A DNA stretch of 64,000 nt, from positions 60,752,933 to 60,816,932 of the forward strand of contig CM072886.1 of NCBI GenBank assembly GCA_037013685.1. The letters run 5' to 3'. Of this stretch, positions 11,661-24,500 are shown in pieces (the stretch's first letter is position 1; each line of letters begins with the position of its first letter). Origin of the DNA: Acridotheres tristis. Taxonomy: Eukaryota > Chordata > Aves > Passeriformes > Sturnidae. The notes beneath the pieces were generated by a model that saw nothing but the letters and a program-made list of their open reading frames with translations, had not been told where the DNA came from and did not search any database. The position numbers and the translations under genes are program-made.

Positions 11661-14468
11661 TCTCCTCCATTCACGTGTATACAATAAACAACTTCATAAT
11701 TCTTGTTTCAGTATAAAATAGACTTTCAGAGGAGCATCTCATGGTTTAAACATTAAGCTTAAATAGCCCTGCTCTCCCCTCCTGGTCAGACTGGGGCTTC
11801 CTACTGCATAGCTGGCTCATTAATTCATCCTGTGCTTTCCATATACCTCTCAGCTTTTTCTTCCCACAGCATGCAAGGCACTCACAAAGTGAGCTTTTTG
11901 TGTATGGTTGCTGGTTGGTGCTGGTGGATCCTGACAAATGCATCCTCTAGCAGGGCCCACGTGTTCCTTGTGCTGGCAGCCAGCCAGTAAATTCCAGCTT
12001 GACCACCTGCATGTAGTGTTCTGAGACATAAAGAAGATGAGGAAACACAGCATTGTGTGCCAACAAGCAACAACCATGCTTGATGGCACGAGAGACAGAA
12101 ATCAGCTGCATAAAAAGTTCACAACTCTTTGCCTAGAAAATGCCACCCATACAGAATAGTATCGACCAGACAAAGGTTTACCAGGTGCTTTTGAAGTAAT
12201 CTCCAGCCCAAAGAAGCCACCAAACTGACCCTACAAATTGCTAAGTATTCTTTAGATCTATTTCACTAACAATATGGTCAGTCATATCCAAAAGAAATGT
12301 CTGCAACAGGACAGGGGTGGAATAAGCCATGTAGTTCCTATTCCTGCATGCTATCATAAGCCACTTGCTTAATGACTTTGTGTGAGGATATCCATTTTAT
12401 CAGACCAGCTAGGCAAAGAGACATAACATTGTACAGACATCCATCTCCTTGGATATCTATGAATTAGAAAAACACTGCCACATCAGGGAGCTGCTGTTGA
12501 GTGAGTGTTAAGGTAGAAATGTGTATCACTGTGACACATCACAGCCTGTAGATACTGAAGGAGACATTTTACTAAGGTCACATGTCTAGTGCCAGCAGAC
12601 AGGCAGCTCCTTGCAACCCTTGGAAATGACCTAGAGCTTAATACAGACAGCCATTTCAGGGAGACTGACATGATATGATTATTCTCTGTATTGCAGCTAA
12701 ACACACTACTCAGCTCACAAGGACTGAAAATTGAACTAAGTTCTGTTTCCACATATCTTCAGCTGAAGTCATTGCATGGGGGGGTGGGCGGAGAAGGTTG
12801 TCAGAAAAAAAACAGGTAGCCAAGTTTTTCCAGACTTGGTAACTTGTAAAACACTTGGACTACCATACTTGGAGATTAAAAACACACACAAGAAGCATAG
12901 GAGCATCTACTGTGAGTCTACAAATATCTGGCCTATATAAACCCAAGTCCTCATTGCTGGTTTTGTTGTCTTCCTTCCAAGTATTATTACATCTTCTCAG
13001 ACTTGAACTGTAAAATACTTTGAGAGTGGAACATTTCCTACTTTGGTCTTACACAGGATCTAGTGCAATGAAGCTCAAGCCACCATGCTACCAAAACACA
13101 ACATCCTGAACACTGCTGCTGGTACATGATTTATTGCTGCTGTTCTCATATATGATGGCACAGAGGACACCCAGTTTAAAACAAGATTATAGCTCTAAAG
13201 ATATCTAAAGATAGACCTTGGGGTCTTGATTCTCTATATGCTGAGCCCCTCCTGCCCCACCCTGCCTTATAGATCCCCATTCAATTTAGTGGGATGCAGA
13301 GTAGGGTTGAACCTCTCCATCCCACCAGATGCCAGTCAAGTACCTGTTTGTGAACACTTTCTCTTCCCACAGTTTAACATCTTCAGTGTTTAGTAAAATT
13401 ACATTGCTTGCCATGCTGTTCACATAGGAAATCAAAACTGTTTATTTTTGCAACAGGCAAATTGTGGGCTAATTTATACAGATGTATTTATTCAGTGACT
13501 CATTAACAGTAAGTATCACGAACCTAATTTACTGCAACATCAGCCCACAGATTGTGGCAAATTATGTTACAGAGAGAAACAGGACCCAGGTCTGTCAGAA
13601 TTGACTTTTAGAATTGAGGTTTATTTTTAGCATCCATTTCACAGCCAGCTTTACATCAGCAGCATGGATTTTGTCAGTACTCTCTGCCTGTGCTTACTCA
13701 CCTATCTTTTTTATTAATTTCTGTTCTAGTGACAATTTTTTTTTTTTTGCATGGCAAGACATAAGTGTTCCTGAGGATTAAATACAAAAGCAGAGTAGGG
13801 TTTGAGTGCTTTAAAAAGCACTTCAGTAAAATGACATCAGTAATTGATTCCTCGTACCTTTATCAAACTAAAGAAATATTTCTGGGGCAATATAAGGATG
13901 GGAAATATTTAACTGTTGTAGATCAGCTTTTAAAATTAAGATTTATTTTTCCTAGGAAACAAGTGCAAGGCAAACCTTGTCTTCAGATTCAGTTTGAAAA
14001 AAAGTTTGTATTCAAGGCACTTGCAGTGAAAGAAAATCAGAAGTAAGGATGAACACACACACATGCTGAAGAAGGAGACCACTCTCTTGCCTGCAATTGT
14101 CTGTTGGTCAGAGTATTCACCTTAGAGGCTTAAAAGCATTTTTCTTCCCTCCACCTGTTTCAAAGAAATTAAGCCATGCTCTCTAACCATCAGGAGAAAG
14201 TTATAACCATCAGGTAGGCTGCAGGGTATTCAGTTTTTCCTTGATTCTCTCCTATTGGAGCTGTTCTGCTTCTCAATGAATATGTATGAATTCATTAAGA
14301 GACAGAGAAAGAGAGACTAATTAGTACACTTAGCTGGGAAGGCTGGTTACCCTGTCCCAATCCCTGCTCTGGTGAATATCTCATTAACCATACAAAGAGG
14401 AACCAGGGGCAAAAAACAAGTTATAAACATCCCCCTTTCCAAGCCAGAGCATTCTACAGCTTAGCAGG
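11661..14468. other. Non-coding unique DNA, no gene seen
   Basis: No exon or RNA gene is recognised. A T13 run lies at 13736-13748. The segment 13440-13600 is AT-rich and free of repeats, and could be a conserved non-coding element, but it has no motif distinctive enough to list separately. A 93-codon frame at 13765-14046 has no recognisable domain. Confidence 0.65.
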
Positions 14469-14496
14469 CAGTCATGTACACATGTACACATGACTG
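14469..14496. repeat. Short inverted repeat, 9-bp arms
   Basis: CAGTCATGT (14469-14477) and ACATGACTG (14488-14496) are perfect complements around a 10-base loop, acacatgtac, which itself contains the palindrome ACATGT. The tandem ACATGTAC content makes the element look like a small expansion of a GTACACAT unit. The stem length is within what chance produces in 64 kb. Confidence 0.6.
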
Positions 14497-17400
14497 AGTG
14501 CCCTGAGAAGCAGACTTGATACTAAAAGATAATCCATAGTGGCCAATCGAACCTCAAAAACCCTTCCCCTCCCCATCTCTAAGCATTTAAGAGGCAGAAA
14601 AGAAGGGGAAAGACAAATGTCCCTTTCTGATTTCCAGACACACATTCAGAAATTAAAGTGCCTAAAACCATCAGTGCCTCCTAAAAGCCACAGACCACAA
14701 GTCCCATTCCTTACTTCTCCAGATCAACACCTGTTAGCTTGGTTAGATGCTCCTAGAGTTTTTTAAAATATAAACAATGCACAGGCTGTGAGTGCTGGAT
14801 TTTTCTCTCACCTTGCTTTTCCCAGATTGACACATGCAAGCTTTAGTATAAGCATTCATTTATTGCTTGCATTTAAATATATACATATATATAGCCCATA
14901 AAAGATTAATACATATCCATGAAGAAGACTTTTATATCAGTCAGATCAAAATTAATGAAACCAGTCGAGTTAGTAGGTAGCTGGTTTACATGTTTTTATT
15001 CCAACATTATCCTATCACGTTATACTACCCTGAAAATGGTTTAATGTATTTTGTATGTGTAGTGAAATGCTTTTGTGGTCTCTTGCCACTGCACTCTGGT
15101 GAAAAACACCCCCTGGTTAGAAGTGTTTGAATAAATGACTAAATTAAGCACAAAGGAAGAAAGCCAGTACAGAAATTGGGGAGGAGGATAAATCAGTGTG
15201 AGGAGAAAATATATTCTTAGACACAAAATCCCTTGCATAATACTTTGCTCAATAGATCATATTTTTCTTTAGCACTGAGGGAAGAGACTTTTGCAGATTA
15301 GAACATTTTGAGCATTTGACTGAAGGCAGAGAAAGTTTTATTTATAAACAGAACTGCAAAGGAACAATAGGCCCTAACATCTGTAGTCATTTGTAAGTTA
15401 TGTTTCTGAGTGTCAGCCTGAGAATATGAATTATTTCTTTGAAGACCATCCATTTCATCACCCCGTCCAGGTCAATGAAAATAAGAACTCCTATACTACC
15501 TTTATTTTTCTTCAAGACTAAACATGTACGAGACAAGGACTTTTTTTCTTTTTTTTTCTTTTATTTGAGAACAGACGTATTTTATTACTGAAGAGCTTTT
15601 AAATTATGAGGGAAGAAAATTTCCTCTAACCCTTCTTCTCTCCTTTGAAGGTATAAAAACTGTGCTCCACCTGTTAACACTCACAGACCAATAACTTAAA
15701 TTTTTGGCACTTATTTATAAACTCAATAGATCCATCCACACCTGCTTTTCCCTTAATTAGTTTACTATCCAAAGGCTGCAGACTGGCTGCTGCCAGCTTC
15801 CTGTGCTAATAGGAAGATCATTTAGGGCTGATGTAAAAGCACAAAATAAATGAATAAATAGATCTCATGCAGAAACACTAACAAGTGAAATATTAACACA
15901 AGAGGGAAAAGAAATAACAAAAAGTGAAAGGGACGTGTATTTCTGGGGAAGGCTGGTTGCTTGGGTTTGTTGGATTTTTTTATAGCCAAATCTGAGAAAC
16001 ATTTAAACGTCTAAAACATCTTCAGGGTGATACATAAGCAGTGCAGGGCCCAAGTTCAGTACTCTTGCACCACTTCCAAGGAGTTTGGGATCACCAGAGA
16101 GGAGGTAGAATCTTTAGCCTCCCCCCTCTACACATTTTATAGAGAGAGCTATTGTGGTGGTAGGAGTCAAACTATTATTAGATTAGCTATTACTCAGAGG
16201 GAGGAAAATGCTTGAGAGAGATTTACTTTTCACTGTGCTATCAGCTGAGATGTTAGAATAGTAGGCGTTTGAAGACTAAAATGACAGGAACATTGTAAGC
16301 ACCTAAGCAGGCAGGGATTTTTGGGGTTTTTTTTAAGAAAACACTTGAGTCCTATTTTTCCAGGCTAGTAACACAGAGGCATCGTTTACTACATTTAGCC
16401 AGTGAACATCCTAGCAGAGAAGTTAGTCTCTCATCCCCAGATAGGGACACTGTTGAGGCAAAATCCTGTTTGAACTTGCACCTAACCCATAAAAGGATGG
16501 AATTAACTCCAAACAAGGGCTGCAAGTTGCACAGAATATAGTGGTTTTCTTGAGAGCTCTACTGCCTTTAAGTTCTTGCCTTAACACAAAAGGTACAGCA
16601 CCCAGCACAAGGACACCCTCATCCATCTTATACCCTCCAGACAGAGCCGTAATTACAAAATCTGGTCTTACCACTGCTCAGATTGTTCAAAGTTTTATTT
16701 TTAGGAGAGTAGCTCCAATAAAGCACTCAAGTCGCACTGTTTCCAAGGCTCAAAGAAACAAAATTGCCTGGTGGTGCATGTTAGGACAGGAGAAAAAGAA
16801 AACTGTGTAATTAAATACCTAAGGATGAAATAGAACAAGTAGGATAGTAAGAAATAATTACTCATCTGAAGGTTTGCTTTGACCCACTATTCTGCAGTCA
16901 CACCTATTTTACTATTATGTTACAATAACCCATTTTGTTCTGTTTCTAGGCTCAGACCTATGATATTACATTAGATGAATTTCCCATGTTGTCCTTTTCT
17001 GTTTGGGAAGTAGTATAATTATAGAGACTGATTTGGGAGAGCACCAGTTTGAAAATGTTGCCTGAGGCATACCAAAGTCCCATGACTTGTTAATAAATCC
17101 CTTCTCTCCCAGGGGCTTTTTTTAGCTCCTTCTTGAAATGATGTTAACACTTCATTGCAACATTTTCCTCATATTGTGGGTTTGCCAAAAACCAGGGATA
17201 AGAGAAGAGGTTCAGGTGCATCTGACATATCAGAGGGCCAGCTTGGCTCACACACAGGCCAGGAAATCTTTCCCGTTAAAAGGTTGAGTCTTCAAAGAAG
17301 TCTGAAATCTCTGCCGACTCAGACTACACCTTGCCTGAAACGCAGGGAGGCAGGATGGAGATGTACAAGCAGCCCCCACAGGAGAAAATACTGAAGCCTT

Positions 17401-20400
17401 GGAAAAACAGACCACAATTTTGAATTCCTTTCCTCTTCTGTTAGCCCACAGACATTTCAAAACATTACTATAATTTCCATTACACAGTAGCAAAATTGAT
17501 TTTGTTACCTAAAAAAGAACACAACCACTTGATCATAAGACACCCTATTTTATTTTCAGTGATATATACATATATCAAGCAAAAGCCTATATATTAACTT
17601 CAACTGCTCTAGTCACCACTATTTTCAACAACAACCAAAAAAGAGATGAAAAAAAGAAACATTTCTATTACTCTTGAATAAACCTAGGAAATTCACTGAC
17701 AAATATCTTTGCTATCAGAAAGCCTGAGCTGCCCAGTAATATGTATCAGTCTGGATAAGCAATCCTTTGAAAATAAGAAAATTCAGTTGCACAACTGTTT
17801 CTTCCCAACAACACACTTTTTAGATGCAAGGAAAGGAGGACGACCATAGATGACCACAGTGAGACAGCATCCAATCCCTTCCTTGTGCCAGTGCTAACTG
17901 CAGGTGTGCTGTGCCAGAGGGAAGCTACACACATCTAATCCACACCCATACACACAGCCTACAGCAGCACCTCACTCCAGCAATAAACCTGTAAGTCAGC
18001 GTTATCTTATGCCTTTCTACCATAAAAACCCCATTTCTAGGTACTTCTCCTTACTGCATCTCAGTACTGAAGTGAAATTCTGAAGTTCCCCCACATGCAT
18101 ACACTCACACAGGTATGTGCATTCATCTTCTCACCCACCCCGAAATTTTTTCCTTTTATCCTCCAAGTTCTGCCAAACTCCAGCTAATCCTCCCACCGTT
18201 CAATACTGCTCCAGCTAATACAGTGACTGCAGCTGAAGTGGTTGCAGATAATTCCCAGTGAGCAGTACCAGCTCCAAGGGGGCAGAGTTAACGTTTTAGT
18301 GGCATGTACGTTGATTCTGTACATCCTGGATTTGAATTTTCCATTTGGAAAGGTCTCTGCTACAGCTGGGTCATCTTAACTCTGCATTAATAGGGATTTG
18401 TTTGGGTTTTTTCCTTACAATCATCAGAGCTTCTTTGTGGTAAGGTAGCTCTAATTATCTTCAAAGACTTTCTTTCAGAGTTTTTAGCATCTCACGTTGC
18501 ATATCACCTCTAGAATCAAACTGAGATTCACAAAGCAAATTACATCCCAAATACTGAATGCAGAACGCTGTAAATGCAATTTGACCAATGAAGATATCTA
18601 CTTCCAAAAAGAGCACATCTCTGCAGCATTCCAGAGTGAGAAATCGCAGTGCTAGCTGTGGGAGAAGAGGCTCTACATGTGCTGGGACACCAGGATGAAG
18701 CCAGAAGCCCACTCTTGCTTTCAGGCAAACATTCAATTCCTAGGAAGCATACTCCAGTCACTTAAAGCAAGGATGATAACTCTGCAGCAGGCTGGAAAGC
18801 CATGGTGGGCTTTCAACCATCACCACTCCTAGGGATGTGGGATAAGTATCTGCCTCTTTTTCTGTCCTCATGAACAGCCCCACTGACGCAGCCCAGTGGG
18901 AGGAATTGGTGATTTCCCCACCCCACCACCATCAGCTAAGCAGCTCCTTTCCCCAGACCCTCTGGACCAGGTAGGCATACTCAAAGCCACGCTCCTCCCT
19001 GGGTCCTAACAAGTGGCCAGCCAGCAGGAGCTGCCACAAAGGAAGCCAAATGAGCCCACTAGGAGCAGCTCAGCACTGTACAACCCCTACCAGGACAGCA
19101 GTGCCAGCATTTCACTGTCTCAATCTAGAGACAAGGGGCATGTCACCATCTAGAATAAACATCTACAAGGCCTGGTTGACCATCTTCTTCAATCCTACTT
19201 CCTACTTCCACGCAGTGTGCCCTGCGGGAGTCTTCTTCAACACAATGCCAAGCTGTATCATTATGACTTTATTCTGGTGGTTTGGCACAGTTTCAAGATT
19301 CTCCAAGATTTGTATAAATGTAAACTTCCCACTGAGAAGAGGGGGAACAAGGTTCTGCAGCTTCTCCTTTGCATCATTGCTCTGCTGTAAACCACTGTAG
19401 AGCAGACAAAGAAGAGAGCACACAACCCCATGGTGGCCACAGAGATGAGTGGGCAGTGCCAGCTGCCCCTGTATGAGGTACCTGCTCTCATAAAGGGAAG
19501 GCCCCTGTTAACTCCAGGCTTGCAGCTTGCCATCAGCATCACTGTGCTCCAGCAGGGCAGAAGGTGGCAACTTCCCCTCCTCCTCCTAGTCCAGCCTCCA
19601 TGACCACCTTTTTCCTTGCCTTTCTCCAAATTGACGACCTCTCCAGCCACAAAGCAAAGGTTTCCTCCCACATACCCTGTGTGATCCCTCACCCAATGCC
19701 TAGAAAAAAGTCAGCAACTTGACCCAGCCCAAAGCATTTCATCTCAACACATGACAGTGCCACCATAGTTGCTACTACACATGCAGCACACCTGCCCACA
19801 CATGAACAGTCACTTACAGGTGATGCCTCTGGGATGGCCTACAAGCAATCCTAGGTTCAAGCCAGCTATATTATGTATTAAAGCCTGGAGCTGGAATTTT
19901 CCTTAGTTGTCGCTAAAGAACATGACAGCCTTCACTAGACCAGGCTAAAGGATGTGCACAGAGTAGTTTATAATGACCTTGATCAGAGATTGCTCATTCA
20001 GCAGCACAGGAGATGTCAAAATTTGGCCAAGCAGACATTTCTCCAGAATGACCCTGTTGTTTCAACATTGACAACCATGAGGTAATGTGCAGCTTTTTCC
20101 TCTTCTCCCTGCCCCCTTGGCGGCAATGACACTGGGAAAAAAGTTCCCTTATCACATAAATAAAACAACCTTTAGTTTTGACTCACTCTTATAAATAAAC
20201 AGGATTGAGCAAAACTTATTTCTTGAGAAAATTCTTCCACATCCTCTATGTCCTATCCTATCCTGCTGCAACACAACTTGGATTTTAATTCCTCAACTAA
20301 AGTGTTTGCCTTCTGCATGGAATGCAGAAGTTTTTAAGTAGAGACCACTTTTTATCTAGTCCTACAGCTGCTTTCTTACAATTACATTAGCTATCTATTT

Positions 20401-20931
20401 ATTTTCCTGTTTGAAAAAAAAAATTGTCATACCAAACAACTCACCATTATTATATGCACTTTTCTATAAAGCTCTGGAAATTCTACAGTGCTTCATGCCC
20501 TTCTTCTCCTAATAAGACTCATTTTAAAGGGCACTAATATTCCCAAGGAAATGGTGCAGCCTTCTCTTACTGCACCAGAAAACACATTTCAAACATAAAC
20601 AAGCTAGCAGCAACCATATCTTTGTTTGGCAAACGGAGTAGTCTCATCACTTAGTCCTGTTCATAGCAACACACAAAGGAGTACTCTGTAGCCAGGGGTA
20701 ATAGCTGATCCCATAATCTGGCAGTAACACTTAGAAAGATTAATTACCCTATTAAGATCTTAGACACTACTAAGAAAATCTTTGTATAAACCTTTTAACT
20801 CACAACAAATGCAGCATATTTGATGCCATCAGTTTGTTGCACAATAAAGGTTCTCACCCTCCCACACTTGCTCAGTTTAGTCTCTGTCTCCCATACTATA
20901 TAAACACACACACGTGCTCACACACACAGCA
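14497..20931. other. Non-coding unique DNA, no gene seen
   Basis: No gene is recognised. Small simple tracts include a TATATACATATATATA patch near 14877-14892, a T/C tract at 15540-15563, and a (AAAT)n-like patch at 15842-15860. T- and G-rich patches of the TTTGGGTTTTT kind recur near 15963-15980, 16318-16335 and 18395-18412. The segment 15690-15900 is AT-rich, contains TTAATTAG near 15752-15759, and could hold a regulatory element, but the evidence is weaker than for the segments listed separately. The part 18880-19700 is more C-rich, with many overlapping chance frames. Confidence 0.62.
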
Positions 20932-20972
20932 CTTCTTTCCTTTTTTTTTTTTGCCTTTTTTTTTCCCCCCCT
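20932..20972. repeat. Polypyrimidine tract, T12...T9C7
   Basis: An almost pure pyrimidine run holds T12 (20941-20952), a GCC interruption, T9 (20956-20964) and C7 (20965-20971). It lies just right of a short imperfect CA repeat (about 20904-20928). The Lys/Gly-rich minus-strand frame over it is an artefact of the tract. Confidence 0.9.
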
Positions 20973-21289
20973 GTTTTCGCAATACAAAGGAATAAAGTAC
21001 AAGTGTGTTTGGAGCAGATAAAGTAAAGACTCCTTCTGTCCCCAAATTGGCTGCCTCAGAGATTAAGCAGCAAGAGCAGACACTCGCTGATTCAAAGGCT
21101 GCTGCTGTGTCAGAAACCAGAGGCACCTAAGCAGATTCAGGTTGTAAACCCTACACAAATTATATATCCAAAAATATAAGGAGGGTTAAATTATAAAAGC
21201 ACGTTATCAAAAGACACCTTCTAAAGTACATGGTTCCTGATTAGCACCATCAGATGCCAATGCAAAATAGCTCGTCACCTTGGCACGGC

Positions 21290-21595
21290 CTCCCACTTCC
21301 ACACTATCTCACTCTCTCACTCTGTCCTTCTCCGCCACATCGTCACCAGCAAGAAAAGCTGCGACAGTGTGAACAGACTTAGATAAAGCGAATGTGAGGC
21401 ATCCAGCGATGTTTAAGATCACCATTACTGCCCCGGCTATCCGTAAGGCGATTGCATGTGATTAAAGTCTGGCGCAAGGGAAAAATGTGTGCTTCGGGCA
21501 CAGCCTGTGGGGAAGCAGGCGGGGGCTCTCCTCTGCTGGGAAGCAAGTGGGAGGATGCAGGGAATAACACGCTACCTGCACCCCGCTTTCCTTAT
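21290..21595. promoter_or_regulatory. CpG-retaining candidate regulatory element
   Basis: I count about 15 CpG dinucleotides in roughly 300 bases, against very few per kb in the flanks. The density peaks between about 21350 and 21480, where tgcgac, agcgaatg, agcgatg, tatccg, ggcgatt and ggcgca follow one another. That core also has ATTGCATGTGATTA-type AT motifs (about 21451-21464). CpG retention in a methylated genome suggests constraint or hypomethylation, as at enhancers, silencers or distal promoters. No TATA box or coding potential is seen. It is too short and not GC-rich enough for a classical CpG island. Function is inferred. Confidence 0.38.
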
Positions 21596-24500
21596 TTCCA
21601 TCTAGGGACTAAGCACCAGATTTTCCACTCAGGGAGCACTTGGCCTGAAAGTCAAAGATGTGGTTTAACATTTCACAGTCCTTTTCCGAGGGAGCACTTC
21701 CAAAAAGAGAATTGTAAAATCTTTGATGCTTCCGTCTTGTAAATGAAGTGGTAGGAGCAACTCCTACCCTAGATCCTAAGTGCAACAGGCATGGCCAGTA
21801 ACTCCCAGTTGCCAGCACAGTGCCTATATTACAAAAATGACATCTGCATTGATGCATTCCCCCCGAATGCTTGCTGACTGAGCTTACTATTTTGATTTCA
21901 AAATAAATCTGAAGAAGCTGACCTTGGAAACATACCAGGAAACAAAAAATAATAACATTCACATCCTAAAGCATACTTCTCTTATTGCTCATCACTGCTT
22001 TTCTTGATAATTGCCAGGCCCAAGTCTTGTCAAGGATGATTTCATTTGTCAGCGGATGGCGCGGGTGGGTGAGGGCCAGCATTCCTGGTACACCCAGAAC
22101 ATCCAACACAGCTACAGTCCTTCACCAGGAGTTGTCTGAGCATCTTTTGTTATTCCCATCCAACACCAGCCACACAAGTAGCTGCTGCTTTGCAAATCAG
22201 ACCCAAGTGCCCAATCAGATGTGTTACATTTCCAAAGCTTTCCCCACGAATGCTCTCAGTCAGGCATAACCCACTGTGAAATCACTTTGTTCATATATAA
22301 GCAGTCAATGACATTATTTGCAAAAGCCTACTCTGAGGATGACCCATTTCTTCCTCCCTGACATCTGGTAGGTTTTGTGCAACTCAATGGCCAGGACAGA
22401 GAGCAGTAACTCTAATAATCTTCCTCTGCCACATCCAGGTCCCTTTCAGTGCCTTATGGCCCACGCTGCTCCTGCCGCAGCGATTATGGAGACAGCAGTT
22501 GTGCTGTAATTAGGATCCTCCTGGGCAAGCCAATCTGAGTTAGCAGCAGAGGCCAGCTGCTCCACTGCCAGCCACATCTTTTTGGCACACCCTCCTTTCG
22601 GGCACTCATCCCCTCCTGGAACCCATCCTCTCTTCCCGAGCACCGGCAATGCTCGGACAGGCTTTGGATGAAGAAATTTGCCTCCTTTCCTCCACTGCCA
22701 GCCCCATCCAACACTGCAGCCAGACGAGGCTTTCCCCGAGGAAGGCTGAGCCCAGAGCACAGCCCAATACCCCCCTGTCCTGTCCTACAGGGACCTGCTG
22801 CTGTTTCAGCCCTTTCATGCTGTTTTCACTGCCAGAAGCCACATTTTGCACAACACGGATGCACACATTTCTTTTTGCATCAAAAGATAAAGGCGTGAGG
22901 AAGGAGGGGGGGTGTATGTTCAGTATAGTTCTGCCCTGTCCTTTTCCCCTCCTGATAATGACCAGACAGTTACAAGTGTGACCACCTCTGAGTCACACAT
23001 TAAGAATCTCATTATAGTTCCATCTTTTAATTTTCTCCAGTGTTAGAGTTATGCACCATTCCTCTTTCCTTTCATAATGAAAGAAAAAAAGTGTTGACTT
23101 TTTTGTTTGATTTCTACTGCTACCAACAACATATAATAGCTTGTCCTTAAACTTATAAATAAATTTTTAAAAGAAAAAAATAACCAGACGTGCCTTTTTT
23201 CTTGACTTGTTAGCATCTCTGGTTTTTATCTGTTCAGGCTTGAGCAATAGACAGCCTATGGTCGCATTCATTCTTGGTCAGTTTTGCTTTCCATTTCTAT
23301 AATTATTTTACTTACTATTTTTATTACTATTACTTCCATGCTGCAATGAACTGCCTTACCTTTTTTCTTTCATTTTAAACATTATTAAAAAAAAAAGTCT
23401 ACTGTCATCACTCAAGAGCATCCCCTCAAAAGCATATCTTCCAAGAGATGGCGACAGCTTTGCCTGAAGCACTTTACAGTGCAGTGCTATGACCGTGGCC
23501 ATCATAATAAACGTGTAGAGCAGAGATGCACATTCAGTTTTCTTCTTACAGGGACAGTAGCTCATTCTGACATGTCTAATTTAACCAAATCCCATCTTGT
23601 AGGGAAAATGGATGGGCCCCTTAATTGTAGATGAAGATAAAAGCAGCGTAGCTACTCAGTGCCATTCTGGTGAGGAAGCTGGCCTTAGGTAATCAGACTG
23701 GTAAAGAGCTACCAGGTTTCATGAAATAGGTTCTGAAAGCAAAGGGAAGTTGTTCTCCAGTACTTTCCATGGGATCAGGTTGTCTTTACAGCCATTCTCC
23801 CATTCCTGGGTTGAAATTGTCATCATCTTTCTCTTAAACTAATTTCAATTTGATATGTTTTCAATAAAAAAGAAGAGATGTCTGTGGTGCACTGCTTCAA
23901 GAATACAAAAAAGTTTCTATCTGCTTTTGTTAAAGATTGGTTTAGGTTTTTTTCATTAAATTATGTCGAAGGAAAACAGCCCTCCTACTACAATTCTACG
24001 TGTTCCTCACCTATTAAGTCCTAAGAGCATTTGTTCTCCTGCCTGGAGTGGATGGACAGAGCAGAGACCAGAGAGGGCGATAATTCCGTGTAGTTTTCCT
24101 CCCTCTAGCGATGGAAACAGAGATTGCGGGTCACCCCTGCTCCGAAAGAGGACAAGAGGACAAGAAACTATAACGAAATTCACACACATAGCACACACCC
24201 CTCAACTCCCCCCCCAAAAAAAAAAGTTGTTGGGCACCTCGCCGTACGCTGGAGGAGCCAGGTGACCCTTCCGACCATGTCCCAGACCCCAACACGCGAG
24301 TTCTGTGCCAGAAGACCACCATGTGCCAGCCCAGGAGCTCAGGAGCCCTGCTGTCCATTCTCCACTTACAAATAAACCCTCTCTGCCAAGAATTAGGGAC
24401 AGAATTTTCAGCCTTGACCCAAGAGGCATCCAAGTGCATTTCCTTCCACAGACAAGAACAAAACGGGGTGGTAAGTGTGAACTGCTCTGGCTCTTGCATT

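Noticed and set aside
11359..11721. Overlapping frames on both strands with runs of Tyr-Ile, His-Thr and Cys-Val
   Set aside because: They are translations of the dinucleotide repeat at 11551-11660.
20896..21126. Lys/Gly-rich minus-strand frame
   Set aside because: The Lys/Gly run is the translation of the T/C tract at 20932-20972.
21813..21825. MIR-core-like word cagcacagtgcct
   Set aside because: Only about a dozen bases match and neither flank continues the MIR pattern.
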